A program made the position numbers and the translations under genes. DNA of 55,119 nt from an uncultured Lachnospiraceae bacterium (GTDB lineage: Bacteria; Bacillota; Clostridia; Lachnospirales; Lachnospiraceae): positions 1-55,119 of the forward strand of contig CANPOY010000018.1 of NCBI GenBank assembly GCA_947575805.1, given 5' to 3'. Shown here in pieces: positions 10,189 through 20,700 of this stretch. Under the pieces are notes generated by a model that was not told the origin of the DNA, did no database searches, and worked only from the letters and a program-made list of their open reading frames with translations. The stretch's first letter is position 1, and the number at the start of each line of letters is the position of its first letter.

Positions 10189-10215
10189 ATATCCGGCAGG
10201 CAATGAGCCGGATAT
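10189..10215 (-). terminator. Intrinsic terminator between murC and dnaD (possible leader attenuator)
   Basis: A 9-bp perfect stem (ATATCCGGC with GCCGGATAT, 9-base loop) followed on the minus strand by TCTTTTTAC. It may end murC transcription. However, the best promoter for the dnaD operon (10234-10239) lies upstream of it, so the hairpin would sit in the dnaD leader. Confidence 0.75.
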
Positions 10216-10233
10216 ATCTCGTGCAGTAGAGCA

Positions 10234-10239
10234 AGTATA
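10234..10239 (-). promoter_or_regulatory. Extended -10 promoter for the dnaD-dnaC-prs unit
   Basis: On the minus strand the sequence reads TGCTATACT: a TATACT -10 box with the TGN extension. A TTGACT lies 24 bases upstream, too far for a standard -35, so recognition would rely on the extended -10. Position relative to dnaD (~130 bases) is reasonable. Confidence 0.45.
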
Positions 10240-10307
10240 GCATAAGCCTTTTGAAAAAGAAATAGTCAAATTCCCGAAAGCTTGTGGCGGTCAGATTTTC
10301 GATTAAA

Positions 10308-10445
10308 TGTGGATAATGTGGATAATTTCCCCTGCAAAAAGCAGCGGCGGGAAAAACGCTAAAATATTATGCACAATCCGGCTGTGAAATATCCACAGAC
10401 TGGAGCCCATCTTATCAAGCTCCGTGCTGTGGATAATGTGGACAA
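10308..10445. promoter_or_regulatory. Cluster of six DnaA boxes
   Basis: Three exact TTATCCACA boxes on the minus strand (10308-10316, 10317-10325, 10428-10436), one TTATGCACA on the plus strand (10367-10375), and two with one mismatch (ATATCCACA 10389-10397 plus; TTGTCCACA 10437-10445 minus). The minus-strand boxes form two head-to-tail pairs with no spacer. The cluster fills the space from the murC stop codon to about 70 bases before the dnaD promoter. The rest of this intergenic stretch (10102-10445) holds the terminator and promoter listed separately. Confidence 0.85.
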
Positions 10446-11840
10446 CTAGGATCCCAGAAGATTTTCGCCGATTTTCAGAACATCGCCGGCACCCATAGTT
10501 ATCAACATGTCACCTTTTATGCAATTTTCTAAAAGAAAAGTTTCAATCTCATCGAAAGACGGAAAATAGTAGCATTCCGTTCCAAGCGCTTTGATCTCGT
10601 CACGAAGGACCTCTGAGCTGATTCCTAAGCTGACCCCTAAGCTGGCAGGCTCCCGGGAGGCAAAAATATCCGCAAGGACGACCTTATCTGCCAGGGTAAG
10701 AGCTTTGGCAAAATCCTTTAACAGGTCTTTCGTCCGGGAATAGGTGTGGGGCTGAAAGACACACCACAAAGTTTTATGGGGATATTTCTCGGCCGCGGAC
10801 AAGGTTGCGGTAATTTCCGTGGGGTGATGCGCATAATCATCTATTATAGTAACGCCGCCTACGGAACCCTTGTACTCGAAGCGTCTGGCCGTTCCGGCGA
10901 AAGCAGCCAGGGCTTCACAGGACGTCGCCTTATCGATGGAGAGAAGGTCCGAGAGGGCGATGGCAGCCAGGGCATTGCTGATGTTATGAAGCCCGGGAAC
11001 CTGCAGGCGGACATTCCGTATCCCGGCATCTGGGCTGTGGAGGACAAAGGAAGGATGGCCGAAACTGTCCCAGGCAATCTGATCCGGATAATAGTCAGCC
11101 GGATTTTCGCCCATGGAATAGGTAACGATCCGGCAGGGCAGCCCCTCTGTAAGCTCCCGGTAATCCGGTATGTCAGCATTGATAACCAGACAGCCCTCCG
11201 CCGGAATTAACTCTGCAAATTTCCGAAAGGAACTGCGGATGTCGGCAAGATCCCTGAAAAAGTCCAGATGGTCTTCTTCTATATTGAGGATGATGCCAAT
11301 GGTGGGAAAAAGGCTTAAAAAGCTGTTGGTGTATTCACAGGCTTCGGCGACAAAGCAATCGCCTGCGCCTATGCGGATATTTCCGCCGATGGTCTTTAAT
11401 ATGCCGCCGATGGACAGGGTGGGATCGATATTTGCATGGAGAAGGATCTCGCTTACCATAGAGGTGGTGGTGGTCTTCCCATGGGTCCCGCTGACGGCAA
11501 TGGAAGTTTTGTAATTTTTCATCAGCTGTCCCAAAAGCTGGGCCCTGGAAAGCCAGGGGATTCCCCTTTCCCGGATAGCCTGAAATTCCAGATTGTCATC
11601 CCTGACGGCGCTGGTCAATATGGCACAGTCTATATCTGATGTAATATGTGAGGCGCTCTCACCGTATTTAACGACGATTCCCTTAGCCTCCAGGGCTCTG
11701 GTAAGGTCGGAGGAGTTCCGGTCCGAACCGGATACGGTAAAGCCCTCCCGAAAGAGCAGCTCTGCAAGTCCGCTCATACTGATGCCGCCGATGCCTACAA
11801 AATAGACGCGGCAGGGGGCGTTAAAATTTATTTCATACAT
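10446..11840 (-). CDS. murC: UDP-N-acetylmuramate--L-alanine ligase
   Basis: Adds L-Ala to UDP-MurNAc, the first amino acid of the peptidoglycan stem peptide, in the cytoplasm. The N-terminal Rossmann motif is FVGIGGISMSGLAE (~14-27), the Mur ligase P-loop GTHGKTTTT is at ~118-126, and the C-terminal domain holds YAHHPTEI and FQPHTYSRT. The 464-residue length is typical. AAGGAAGTG precedes the ATG. The stop codon touches the DnaA-box cluster. All key motifs are intact. Confidence 0.98.
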   Translation of the reverse strand: MYEINFNAPCRVYFVGIGGISMSGLAELLFREGFTVSGSDRNSSDLTRALEAKGIVVKYGESASHITSDIDCAILTSAVRDDNLEFQAIRERGIPWLSRAQLLGQLMKNYKTSIAVSGTHGKTTTTSMVSEILLHANIDPTLSIGGILKTIGGNIRIGAGDCFVAEACEYTNSFLSLFPTIGIILNIEEDHLDFFRDLADIRSSFRKFAELIPAEGCLVINADIPDYRELTEGLPCRIVTYSMGENPADYYPDQIAWDSFGHPSFVLHSPDAGIRNVRLQVPGLHNISNALAAIALSDLLSIDKATSCEALAAFAGTARRFEYKGSVGGVTIIDDYAHHPTEITATLSAAEKYPHKTLWCVFQPHTYSRTKDLLKDFAKALTLADKVVLADIFASREPASLGVSLGISSEVLRDEIKALGTECYYFPSFDEIETFLLENCIKGDMLITMGAGDVLKIGENLLGS

Positions 11841-11872
11841 AGGTTACACTTCCTTATTGGTTGTTACATTAT

Positions 11873-11901
11873 ATTATAAGCATAAACCACATAAAAAACA
11901 A
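11873..11901 (-). promoter_or_regulatory. Sigma-A promoter for murC
   Basis: On the minus strand TTGTTT (11896-11901), 17 bases, then TATAAT (11873-11878), about 33 bases before the murC ATG. The -10 is perfect; the -35 matches only in its first half. Confidence 0.6.
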
Positions 11902-11976
11902 ACAGAAATTGTTTAAAAAGTATGTGAAATTTTAACAGAAAATATAAATGAGGTGAATATTTTTTGGTAAATAATA

Positions 11977-12005
11977 TTCACTTTCACTTTAGGGTATGTT
12001 ATAAT
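11977..12005 (+). promoter_or_regulatory. Sigma-A promoter for glgC-glgD
   Basis: TTCACT, 17-base spacer, TATAAT with a TGT extension directly before it (11997-11999). The start site would be near 12012, leaving a leader of about 90 bases before the glgC ATG. The leader shows no clear riboswitch. Confidence 0.7.
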
Positions 12006-12099
12006 CATTACTAGGTGATAGTTCAAAAGTCCCATGCAATTTATTTATGGCCATTTGCCGTACGGAATCTTCTGCGGAGGGCTGGATAGAGGTGATGAC

Positions 12100-13368
12100 A
12101 TGATTAAAAAAGAAATGATTGCCATGTTGCTGGCAGGCGGGCAGGGCAGCCGGCTGGGGGTATTGACCTCCAAGATGGCAAAGCCGGCGGTGGCGTTTGG
12201 AGGGAAATACCGTATTATTGATTTCCCTCTCTCCAACTGTATCAATTCCGGAGTGGATACGGTGGGCGTTCTGACGCAGTATCGGCCTTTAAAGCTGAAC
12301 TCTCATATCGGGATCGGTATTCCCTGGGATCTGGACCGCAACATCGGGGGCGTTTCTGTGCTTCCCCCCTATGAGAAGAGCACGAACAGCGAGTGGTATA
12401 CCGGTACGGCCAATGCGATTTACCAGAATATGGAGTATATGGAAAGTCATAATCCGGATTATGTGCTGATCCTTTCGGGAGACCATATCTACAAAATGGA
12501 TTATGAGATTATGCTGGATTTTCACAAGGCGAATCATGCGGAGGTCACTATTGCCGTTATGCCGGTGCCGATTGAGGAAGCCAGCCGGTTCGGTATCATG
12601 ATTACCGATGAAAATAAGCGGATCACCGAATTTGAGGAGAAGCCGGCGCATCCCAGAAGCAATCTGGCCAGCATGGGGATTTATATCTTTAACTGGAAGA
12701 CGCTGAAGGAGGCTCTTTTAGCGATGGCAGAACAGCCTGCGCTGGATTTCGGCAAGCACATCATTCCCTACTGCCACCAGCAGGGGGCGCCGCTGTACAC
12801 CTATGAATATACGGGGTACTGGAAGGATGTGGGTACATTGAGTTCCTACTGGCAGGCTAATATGGAGCTGATTGACATTGTTCCGGAGTTTAACCTGTAT
12901 GAGGAATATTGGAAGATTTATACCAAGAGCGAGAGCCTGCCGCCCCAATTTCTGTCAAGCGACAGCGTGGTGGAGCGCAGCATTATCGGGGAAGGATCGA
13001 GTATATACGGACAGGTGTACAGTTCCGTGATCGGCTGTAACGTTACCATCGGTGCGGGTACGGTGATCAGGGATTCCATTATTATGAACCAGGCGCAAAT
13101 CGGCGCCGGGTGTCAGATTGAAAAAGCAATTGTGGCAGAGGAGGTGCGTATCGGGAATAATGTAAAGCTTGGCGTCGGGGAAGAGAGGGAAAATGAAACG
13201 GCGCCTCACATTTATAACAGCGGTCTTGTGACCATCGGAGAGAAAAGTGTGATTCCGGACGGTGTTTCCGTGGGAAAGAACTCTGTGGTCTTTGGCGTGA
13301 CGGCGGTCGACGACTATGAGAATTTCTATCTTGCAAGCGGGAAAACATTGATTAAGGCAGGTGAATAA
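12100..13368 (+). CDS. glgC: Glucose-1-phosphate adenylyltransferase, catalytic subunit
   Basis: Makes ADP-glucose from glucose 1-phosphate and ATP, committing carbon to glycogen. The nucleotidyltransferase motif [12 protein letters not shown] is at ~12-23, followed by [15 protein letters not shown], the sugar-site GDHIYKMDY, and a left-handed beta-helix C-terminal domain. Start chosen at 12100, behind GAGGTGA; a further 22 in-frame codons upstream read as untranslated leader and lack a ribosome binding site. 422 residues. glgD follows after 2 bases, so the two subunits are made together. Confidence 0.96.
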   Translation: MIKKEMIAMLLAGGQGSRLGVLTSKMAKPAVAFGGKYRIIDFPLSNCINSGVDTVGVLTQYRPLKLNSHIGIGIPWDLDRNIGGVSVLPPYEKSTNSEWYTGTANAIYQNMEYMESHNPDYVLILSGDHIYKMDYEIMLDFHKANHAEVTIAVMPVPIEEASRFGIMITDENKRITEFEEKPAHPRSNLASMGIYIFNWKTLKEALLAMAEQPALDFGKHIIPYCHQQGAPLYTYEYTGYWKDVGTLSSYWQANMELIDIVPEFNLYEEYWKIYTKSESLPPQFLSSDSVVERSIIGEGSSIYGQVYSSVIGCNVTIGAGTVIRDSIIMNQAQIGAGCQIEKAIVAEEVRIGNNVKLGVGEERENETAPHIYNSGLVTIGEKSVIPDGVSVGKNSVVFGVTAVDDYENFYLASGKTLIKAGE

Positions 13369-13370
13369 CA

Positions 13371-14492
13371 GTGAGAGCGATCGGAATTGTATTAGCAGGC
13401 GGTAACAACCACAGAATGCGTGAGCTGTCCCAGAAAAGGGCGGTCTGTGCCATGCCTGTGGCGGGCAGCTACCGCAGTATTGATTTTACTTTGAGCAATA
13501 TGACTAACTCCCATATACAGAAGGTGGCTGTGCTGACCCAGTATAATGCGAGAAGCCTGAATGAGCATTTAAGCTCCTCAAAGTGGTGGGACTTCGGACG
13601 CAAGCAGGGAGGGCTGTATGTGCTGACGCCTACGGTGACGTCGGATAACAGCAACTGGTACAGAGGAACGGCAGATGCGATCTATCAGAATCTGTCCTTT
13701 CTGAAAAACAGCCATGAGCCCTATGTGGTGGTTGCGTCAGGGGACTGCGTCTACAAGATGGATTTCAACAGGCTGCTGGAATATCATATTGAAAAGAAGG
13801 CGGATATTACCATAGTCTGCCGGGAGATGGAGCCGGGAACCGAAGTAGAGAGGTTTGGCACCATCCGCATGAACGAAGATTACCGGGTGGAGGAGTATGA
13901 GGAGAAGCCGCTTCAGGCGAAAACGAATACTGTTTCCTGCGGAATTTATGTGCTGCGCCGTCGTCAGTTGATTGAGATGATTGAGAAATGCGCGGAGGAG
14001 GATCGATACGACTTTGTCAGGGATGTTCTGATCCGTTACAGGGGCCTGAAGCGGATATTCGGATACAAGATCAGGGACTATTGGAGGAATATTGCTTCCG
14101 TTGAGGACTATTTTCAGACGAATATGGATTTCCTGAAGCCGGAGATCAGAAAATATTTCTTTAACGAGTATCCTGATATTTATTCCAAAGTAGACGATCT
14201 GCCGCCTGCAAAGTATAACGTGGGATCCAGGGTGCGAAACAGCCTGGTATCCAGCGGCTGCATCATCAACGGAGAAGTGGAGAATTCCGTTATTTTTAAA
14301 AACAGTTACATCGGAAACAATTGCGTTATCAGGAATTCCATTATACTGAACAACGTGTATATCGGCGACAACAGCTATATAGATAACTGTATTGTAGAGA
14401 GCCGCGGCACGATTTGCGTTAATTCCCGTTTTGTGGGAGAAAGCGGCAAGATCAGGATCGTAGTGGAAAAAAACGAAAGATATACGATGTGA
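13371..14492 (+). CDS. glgD: Glucose-1-phosphate adenylyltransferase, GlgD subunit
   Basis: The regulatory partner of GlgC found in Firmicutes. It resembles GlgC along its length (AGGNNHRMRELSQKRA, YRSIDFTLSNMTNS, GDCVYKMDF) but the GGQGSRL loop is altered to GGNNHRM, consistent with weak or absent catalysis. At 373 residues it is shorter than GlgC but normal for GlgD. Start is GTG with AGGTGAA in the end of glgC. The two are translated in close succession and should form a hetero-oligomer. Confidence 0.95.
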   Translation: MRAIGIVLAGGNNHRMRELSQKRAVCAMPVAGSYRSIDFTLSNMTNSHIQKVAVLTQYNARSLNEHLSSSKWWDFGRKQGGLYVLTPTVTSDNSNWYRGTADAIYQNLSFLKNSHEPYVVVASGDCVYKMDFNRLLEYHIEKKADITIVCREMEPGTEVERFGTIRMNEDYRVEEYEEKPLQAKTNTVSCGIYVLRRRQLIEMIEKCAEEDRYDFVRDVLIRYRGLKRIFGYKIRDYWRNIASVEDYFQTNMDFLKPEIRKYFFNEYPDIYSKVDDLPPAKYNVGSRVRNSLVSSGCIINGEVENSVIFKNSYIGNNCVIRNSIILNNVYIGDNSYIDNCIVESRGTICVNSRFVGESGKIRIVVEKNERYTM

Positions 14493-14524
14493 TTTTGGCA
14501 AACTAAATAAAGGGAGGTATACAT

Positions 14525-14809
14525 ATGCAGATTACGGACGTTCGCGTGAGAAAAGTCACGAAGGAAGGAAAGATGAAAGCCATTGTATCCATCACCCTGG
14601 ACAACGAGTTTGTGGTACATGACATCAAGGTTATAGAGGGGGATAAGGGGCTGTTCATCGCAATGCCAAGCAAGAAGGCGGCTGACGGAGAGTACAGAGA
14701 TATTGCTCATCCGATCAATTCGGCTACCAGAGACTGCATTCAGAAAATTGTTCTGGAGCATTACGGAAGGGCAATACTGGAAGCGGAGGAGGATGACGGA
14801 TTGAGCTGA
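14525..14809 (+). CDS. spoVG: SpoVG, RNA/DNA-binding septation and sporulation regulator
   Basis: 94 residues matching SpoVG throughout: ITDVRVRKV, then [29 protein letters not shown] and [12 protein letters not shown]. SpoVG is a small dimeric nucleic-acid-binding protein affecting septation, sporulation and other processes. AAGGGAGGTATAC precedes the ATG. It follows glgD by 32 bases with no terminator between, so part of its mRNA could come from the glg promoter. I see no convincing sigma-H promoter. Confidence 0.97.
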   Translation: MQITDVRVRKVTKEGKMKAIVSITLDNEFVVHDIKVIEGDKGLFIAMPSKKAADGEYRDIAHPINSATRDCIQKIVLEHYGRAILEAEEDDGLS

Positions 14810-14854
14810 CAGCGCATGTATGGATGACAAGCCGGCGAGACAAAGGATTCCCAA

Positions 14855-14883
14855 ACTGCCGCAGCCTAAGAAGCTGCGGCAGT
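14855..14883 (+). terminator. Strong hairpin after spoVG, without a T tract
   Basis: An 11-bp perfect stem, ACTGCCGCAGC with GCTGCGGCAGT around a 7-base loop, 45 bases after the spoVG stop. The following bases (CGGTCTGTGC) are not T-rich, so it may stabilise the 3' end or be a weak terminator. Confidence 0.5.
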
Positions 14884-14944
14884 CGGTCTGTGCAAGGCAA
14901 TTTATATTCAGGAAACAAATGGAAAAAGGTTTGGAGGAACAGAT

Positions 14945-17035
14945 ATGAAGTCGATTAAACTTAAGCTTACGCTCTGCATTTTGCTATGTACATTTTTAGC
15001 ATCGGGCATTACGGAAGTGACGTCCATCAGTGTCACCAAACAGGCAACAGAAGACTATGCTGAGCAGAATATGAAAACGGAAGCCCAGAACAGGACCACA
15101 GAGTTAAACGGATGGATTGCCTGCATAGAGCAGTCCGTGGATACCCTGAGCGATTATGTCGTAAGTGAGCTTGACACGGACAAATTTTTCAGGGATAAGG
15201 ACTATGCCGATGAATTTACGGAGCAGGTACAGGCAATTATAGAAGACTTTGCGATACATACCGATGGCGCAATTACGGCATACATCCGTTATAATCCTGA
15301 TTATTCCAATCCCACCTCGGGTTATTTTCTGATGCGCAATTCCCTGAGCGAGGACTTTTATACGGTGGAGCCTACAGACTTTTCCATGTTTGAGCCCACG
15401 GATTATGCTCATGTGGGGTGGTATTACCTGCCGGTGGAGAATAAGGCGCCGCTTTGGATGTCTCCATATCTGAATGAAAATGTAAATGTATATATGATTT
15501 CTTATGTGGTGCCTATTTATGCGGAAGACGGCACGTCCATCGGTATCATCGGCATGGATATTGATTTCAACCAGGTTACGAAGATGGTGGACGCAGTCAG
15601 CATTTATGACACGGGCTATGCGTTCCTGACGGATGCGGACGGGATCATCATGCACCACAGGAATCTGGAACTGGGCCAGAATATAGCAGACCTGGGCGGA
15701 ACAATGCCGGAAATTGCCGCGCAGCTCGCGTCAGGGTAGGGAGAAAGCACCCTGCTGGAGTATAAATATAACAATACCAGGAAGTGGCTCGTATATACAA
15801 CGCTGAATAATCAGATGAAATTTGTGCTGACAGCTCCGGATAAGGAGGTCCGCGCCACAACGAATACACTGTTTGTAAAGGCAAGTACGGGCGGCATGAT
15901 TGCGATTGCATTTTCTGTGATCGTAGGTTTGGTTATCAGTATATTGATCGTGAAGCCCATCACGGCACTTACACAGGTAATTGACAAGACAGCCCGGTTT
16001 GACTTTACACCTACCGAAAACGGTAAGATGCTGCGGCGGTATAAAGACGAAATCGGGCAGATGGCCGCCAGGGTGCACGATATGAGGCAGGCGCTGCGGG
16101 AAATGGTGGGGGAGATCAACAACGCGGAAGAAACGATCCAGTCCAGTGTGGATAATCTGGACCGTATCATGTCAGATAACAACGCCCGTTCCCAGGATAA
16201 TTCCGCGGCAACACAGGAAATGGCGGCGGGTATTGAACTGGCGGCAAGGAATACGGAGCAAATTGCGGATAATGTGGAGAGTGTGAAACAAAATGCAGAG
16301 AGCATTTATGAATTGACCGAGGACGGAAGGGAAAAATCCGGCCAGATCCTCGGCAGGGCGGAGGAGATCAGGAAGACGTCCGAAAATTCCAGCAACCAGG
16401 CAGCTTACGTGTTTAAAGAGATCAAGGAGAAATCCGATCAGGCCATTGAACAGTCCAGGGCCACGCAAAAAATCAATGAGCTGACAGACGCTATCAAGAG
16501 TATTTCCAGCCAGACCAGTCTGCTTGCTCTCAATGCAAACATTGAGGCAGCCAGGGCAGGCGAGGCAGGACGGGGCTTCGCGGTAGTGGCGACGGAGATA
16601 GGTTCTCTTGCAACCCAGACCTCCAAGGCGGTGGATGATATTAATGAGATTGTGGGAGCGGTAAACATAGCCGTCGATAGTATGACGGAATGTATGAATA
16701 CGATGATTCAATTCCTGGAGACAAAGGTTATTTCCGATTACGGCATCTTTAAGAATTCGGGAGAACAGTATCATGAAGACGCAACCGCTTTTATGAGCTT
16801 AATGGACCGGATTAAAAATGCCATTGAAGAGCTGGACAGCCATATTGCCAATATCGTGACATCCGTGGAGGATATAAATTCGACGATGAATCAATCCACG
16901 CAGGGTGTCAATGAGATTGCTGAGAAATCTGCCAAGGTGGTGGAGAGTACCATGGAGGGATATGAAAGGCTGAACGAAAGCAAGCAGTCGGTGAAGGCGC
17001 TGGAGGCCATCACTGCGAAATTCAGGCTGAAATAA
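14945..17035 (+). pseudogene. Methyl-accepting chemotaxis protein interrupted by an in-frame TAG at codon 265
   Basis: Two reading frames (14945-15739 and on from 15740) are in the same phase and separated only by a TAG at 15737-15739. Read through, they give one 696-codon chemoreceptor: a membrane segment at ~8-26, a dCache-like sensor (residues ~35-290, with GIIGMDIDFNQV just before the stop), a second membrane segment (~318-340), HAMP, and a signalling hairpin with tip [34 protein letters not shown] precedes the ATG. There is no frameshift and the sequence either side is well kept, so the mutation is recent, a sequencing error, or read through. A truncated sensor alone could be made from the first half. 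No chemotaxis genes are adjacent. Confidence 0.85.
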
Positions 17036-17043
17036 TTCATCAT

Positions 17044-17071
17044 AAAAAAACGCCGCCCGCGGCGTTTTTTT
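17044..17071 (+). terminator. Intrinsic terminator after the chemoreceptor gene
   Basis: AAAAAAACGCCG pairs with CGGCGTTTTTTT around a short loop. With A and T runs on both sides it could act in either direction; the gene ending on the plus strand is 9 bases upstream. Confidence 0.92.
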
Positions 17072-17121
17072 ATTGCATCTTAAAATCGAATCCGCTATTA
17101 TGAATGAGAAAGGAAATGAAT

Positions 17122-17718
17122 ATGTATATTATTGTAGGATTAGGGAACTTTGCGAAGGAGTATACAAATACCAGGCATAATATCGGATTCGAGGTTATAG
17201 ACCGGCTTGCCGGGCAGGAAAATATTTCCGTGCTGGAGATGAAGCACAAGGCTGCAATCGGCAAGGGCATCATAGAGGGGCAGAAATGTATTCTGGCGAA
17301 GCCTCTTACCTTTATGAATCTCAGCGGGGAAAGTATCAGGGAGCTGGTGGATTACTATAAGGTGGACGAAAGGCTGGAGCTGATTGTCATTTCCGATGAT
17401 ATATGTCTGGACGTGGGGCAGCTGCGCATTCGTAAGAAGGGCAGCGCCGGAGGCCATAACGGGCTGAAGAATATTATAGCGCATCTGGGTCATGATGCTT
17501 TTGTGAGAATTCGGGTGGGCGTGGGAGAGAAGCCCCGGGAGTGGGATCTGGTGGACTATGTGCTGGGGCAATTCTCTGCGGAAGAGCGAAAGAAGATGGA
17601 CGAATCCGTGTGCAGGGCGGCTGACGGGGTGCGGATGATCCTTTCCCGGGGCGCAGACGCGGCCATGAATGAATTTAACAGAAAAACAGCGCCTGCCGAA
17701 GGCGGGCAGGGGGTATAA
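17122..17718 (+). CDS. pth: Peptidyl-tRNA hydrolase
   Basis: Releases tRNA from prematurely ended peptidyl-tRNA. The start is placed at 17122 because AAAGGA lies 7 bases upstream and the protein then begins directly with the family motif MYIIVGLGN; an earlier in-frame ATG at 17104 would add six residues. The catalytic His is at residue 19 in NTRHNIGF, with FMNLSG, the Asp of VISDDICL and GSAGGHNGLK all present. 198 residues. mfd follows after 2 bases, the same neighbour as in Bacillus. Confidence 0.97.
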   Translation: MYIIVGLGNFAKEYTNTRHNIGFEVIDRLAGQENISVLEMKHKAAIGKGIIEGQKCILAKPLTFMNLSGESIRELVDYYKVDERLELIVISDDICLDVGQLRIRKKGSAGGHNGLKNIIAHLGHDAFVRIRVGVGEKPREWDLVDYVLGQFSAEERKKMDESVCRAADGVRMILSRGADAAMNEFNRKTAPAEGGQGV

Positions 17719-17720
17719 AG

Positions 17721-20700
17721 ATGCATGCATTACTTTCGCCTCTTCGGGAGCTGGCGGAATATGACAGCCTGAAGGAGGCTTTGCGGAAAGGGAAAGGTCC
17801 GGTGGCGCTTACAGGATGTGTGGATTCTCAGAAGCTGCACATGATATACGGATTGGGCGATGGTGTCAGGATGAAAGCCATCGTTACTTACAGTGACTTA
17901 AAAGCCAGAGAGATATTTGAAGAGTACAAATTTTATGACAGAAATGTCATGCTGTATCCTGCAAAGGATCTGATTTTTTTTCAGGCGGATATTCACGGCA
18001 ATCAGCTGGTGAAGGAGCGTGTGAGGACCATGCGCCGTCTGATGGAGAATAAGCCTTTGACCATCGTTACCACATACGCGGCTTTGATGACGCCCCTTGC
18101 CCTGTGGGACAGGGAGTCGGACGTAATCGGTATTGAAAGAGGCGGCACGCTGCAGGAGAAGAGCCTTGCGGAAAAGCTGGTGGCCTTCGGGTATGAAAAA
18201 AGCTATCAGGTGGAAAATCCGGGGCAGTTTTCCATCCGCGGGGGCATTATAGATATTTTTGACCTGACGGAGGAGAATCCTTACCGCATTGAGCTGTGGG
18301 GGGATGAAGTGGAATCCATTCGTAGTTTTGATGTTTTAAGTCAGCGCTCTATCGAAAAGCTGGAGAGCATTTCCGTGTTTCCGGCGTCAGAATTTGTACT
18401 GGATGATGCAAGAATCAGGGCAGGCCTGGAAAGGTTGGAAGCGGAAGCACGAAATCAGGAAAAGCTGTTCCGGGACGCTTTTCAGACGGAGGAGGCGGGG
18501 AGGATTGCCTCCCAGGTGAGGGAGTTGAAGGAACAGCTTCTGGAGTTTAAGAGCAAGGTGAATCTTGAGGGATATATCCGCTATTTCTATGAGGATACCG
18601 TGACGCTGCCGGAAATGCTGACGCGTATGTCGGATCCCGTCTTCTTTCTGGAGGAGCCTGTCAGGCTCCGGGAGCAGGCAGAGGCCGTGGAGCTGGAATT
18701 TCGTGAGAGCATGTCCCAGAGGGCGCAGAAGGGACTTTGTCTGCCGGGACAGATGAATATTCTCTACAGCGGTGAGGAGGTGGCAGCCAGGCTTCTGGGA
18801 GGAAATGTTGTCACAGTTTCCACCATGGATTCAAGAGGAGGGTATTTCAAGCCGGAGCAGAAGGCGGATATAGCCGCAAGAAGCCTCGCGCCTTACAACA
18901 ACAGTTTTGAAGCACTGGTTAAGGATTTAAAGCAGTTTAAGAAAAAGGAATACCGTGTCCTGCTGCTTTCCGGTTCCCGTACAAGGGCCAGGCGGCTGGC
19001 GGAAGATCTGCGGGATGAAGGACTGGCATCCGTCTATACGGAGGATCCTCTGCGGGAGGTCCAGACCGGGGAAGTGCTGACCTATTACGGTCATGTGGGC
19101 AGAGGCTTTGAATATCCGCTGCTGAAATTTGTGGTGCTGTCGGAAACGGATATTTTCGGGGCAGAGAAGAAAAGGAAAAAAGCGAAGAAGCTCTATCAGG
19201 GCCAGAAGCTCAAGGACATGGGTGAGCTGAAGGTGGGAGATTACGTGGTCCATGAGAGCCATGGATTGGGTATTTACCGGGGAATCGAAAAGGTAGAGAT
19301 GGAGGGTGTGGTCAAGGACTACATTAAGATAGAATACCGGGACGGCGGCAATCTGTATGTGCTTGCCACGGGCCTGGATGTGATACAGAAGTACGCTTCC
19401 GTCGATGCCAGGAAGCCCAAGCTGAACAAGCTGGGTTCCAAAGAATGGGAAAAGACCAAGACAAGGGTACGGGGAGCCGTCAGTGAGGTGGCGAAGGATC
19501 TGGTTAAGCTGTATGCTCTGCGTCAGTCGGGTGAAGGCTTTCGGTTTGGACCGGATACAGTCTGGCAGCGGGAGTTCGAGGAGATGTTTCCCTTTGAAGA
19601 GACGGAGGATCAGCTGAACGCTATTGCGGAAACCAAGGCCGATATGGAGAGCGGCAGGATCATGGATCGTCTGATCTGCGGGGACGTGGGCTATGGCAAG
19701 ACAGAGATAGCACTGCGGGCAGCGTTCAAGGCGGTGCAGGAGGGAAAGCAGGTGGTGTACCTGGTGCCCACTACTATTCTGGCCCAGCAGCATTATACCA
19801 CCTTTGTGCAGAGAATGAAAAATTTTCCCGTGAGGGTGGAGATGATCAGCCGTTTCCGTACGCCGGGAGAGATGAAGAAGACCATTACGGATTTACAAAA
19901 GGGGCTGGTAGACATCTGTATCGGCACCCACCGGATTCTGTCCGATGATGTGAAATTTAAGGATCTGGGCCTGCTGGTCATAGACGAGGAGCAGCGCTTC
20001 GGCGTGGCTCATAAGGAGAAAATCAAGAAACTGAAGGATAACGTGGATGTGCTCACTTTGACGGCTACGCCCATTCCCAGAACCCTCCATATGAGTCTGG
20101 TGGGCATCCGGGATATGAGTGTGCTGGAGGAAGCGCCGGAGGACAGGCTGCCGATTCAGACTTTTGTCTGTGAATATAACGAGGAACTGGTACGGGAGGC
20201 CTGCGTCCGGGAGCTTGGCAGGAACGGGCAGGTATACTATGTCTATAACCGGGTCAATAACATTGCCGATGTGGCGGCCAGGATTGCCGCCCTTGTGCCG
20301 GAGGCTGCCGTGGCTTATGCCCACGGGCAAATGCGGGAGAATGAGCTGGAAAAAATCATGTATGAGTTTATCGCCGGTGAGATTGATGTGCTGGTATCCA
20401 CCACCATCATTGAGACAGGCCTGGACATTTCCAATGTAAACACGATGATTATACACGATTCGGATAATATGGGACTTTCCCAGCTGTACCAGCTGCGGGG
20501 ACGGGTGGGGCGTTCCAACCGCACTGCGTATGCCTTTCTGATGTATAAACGGGATAAGGTGCTCAAGGAGGTGGCGGAGAAACGTCTGGAAGCTATCCGG
20601 GAGTTTACCGAGCTGGGAAGCGGCTTTAAAATTGCCATGCGGGATCTGGAGATCCGCGGGGCGGGAAATCTGCTGGGTGTACAGCAGCATGGGCATATGG

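Noticed and set aside
10308..10445. DnaA-box cluster as the replication origin oriC
   Set aside because: No dnaA, dnaN or rpmH nearby and no clear AT-rich unwinding element or trio motif; kept as a regulatory or titration site instead.
14855..14883. Riboswitch or leader element for the chemoreceptor gene
   Set aside because: Only a single simple hairpin with no conserved core; better read as a 3' end structure of spoVG.
15740..17035. Second half of the chemoreceptor as an independent gene starting near 15815
   Set aside because: The ATG at 15815 has no ribosome binding site and lies in the middle of the sensor domain; same frame as the upstream half.
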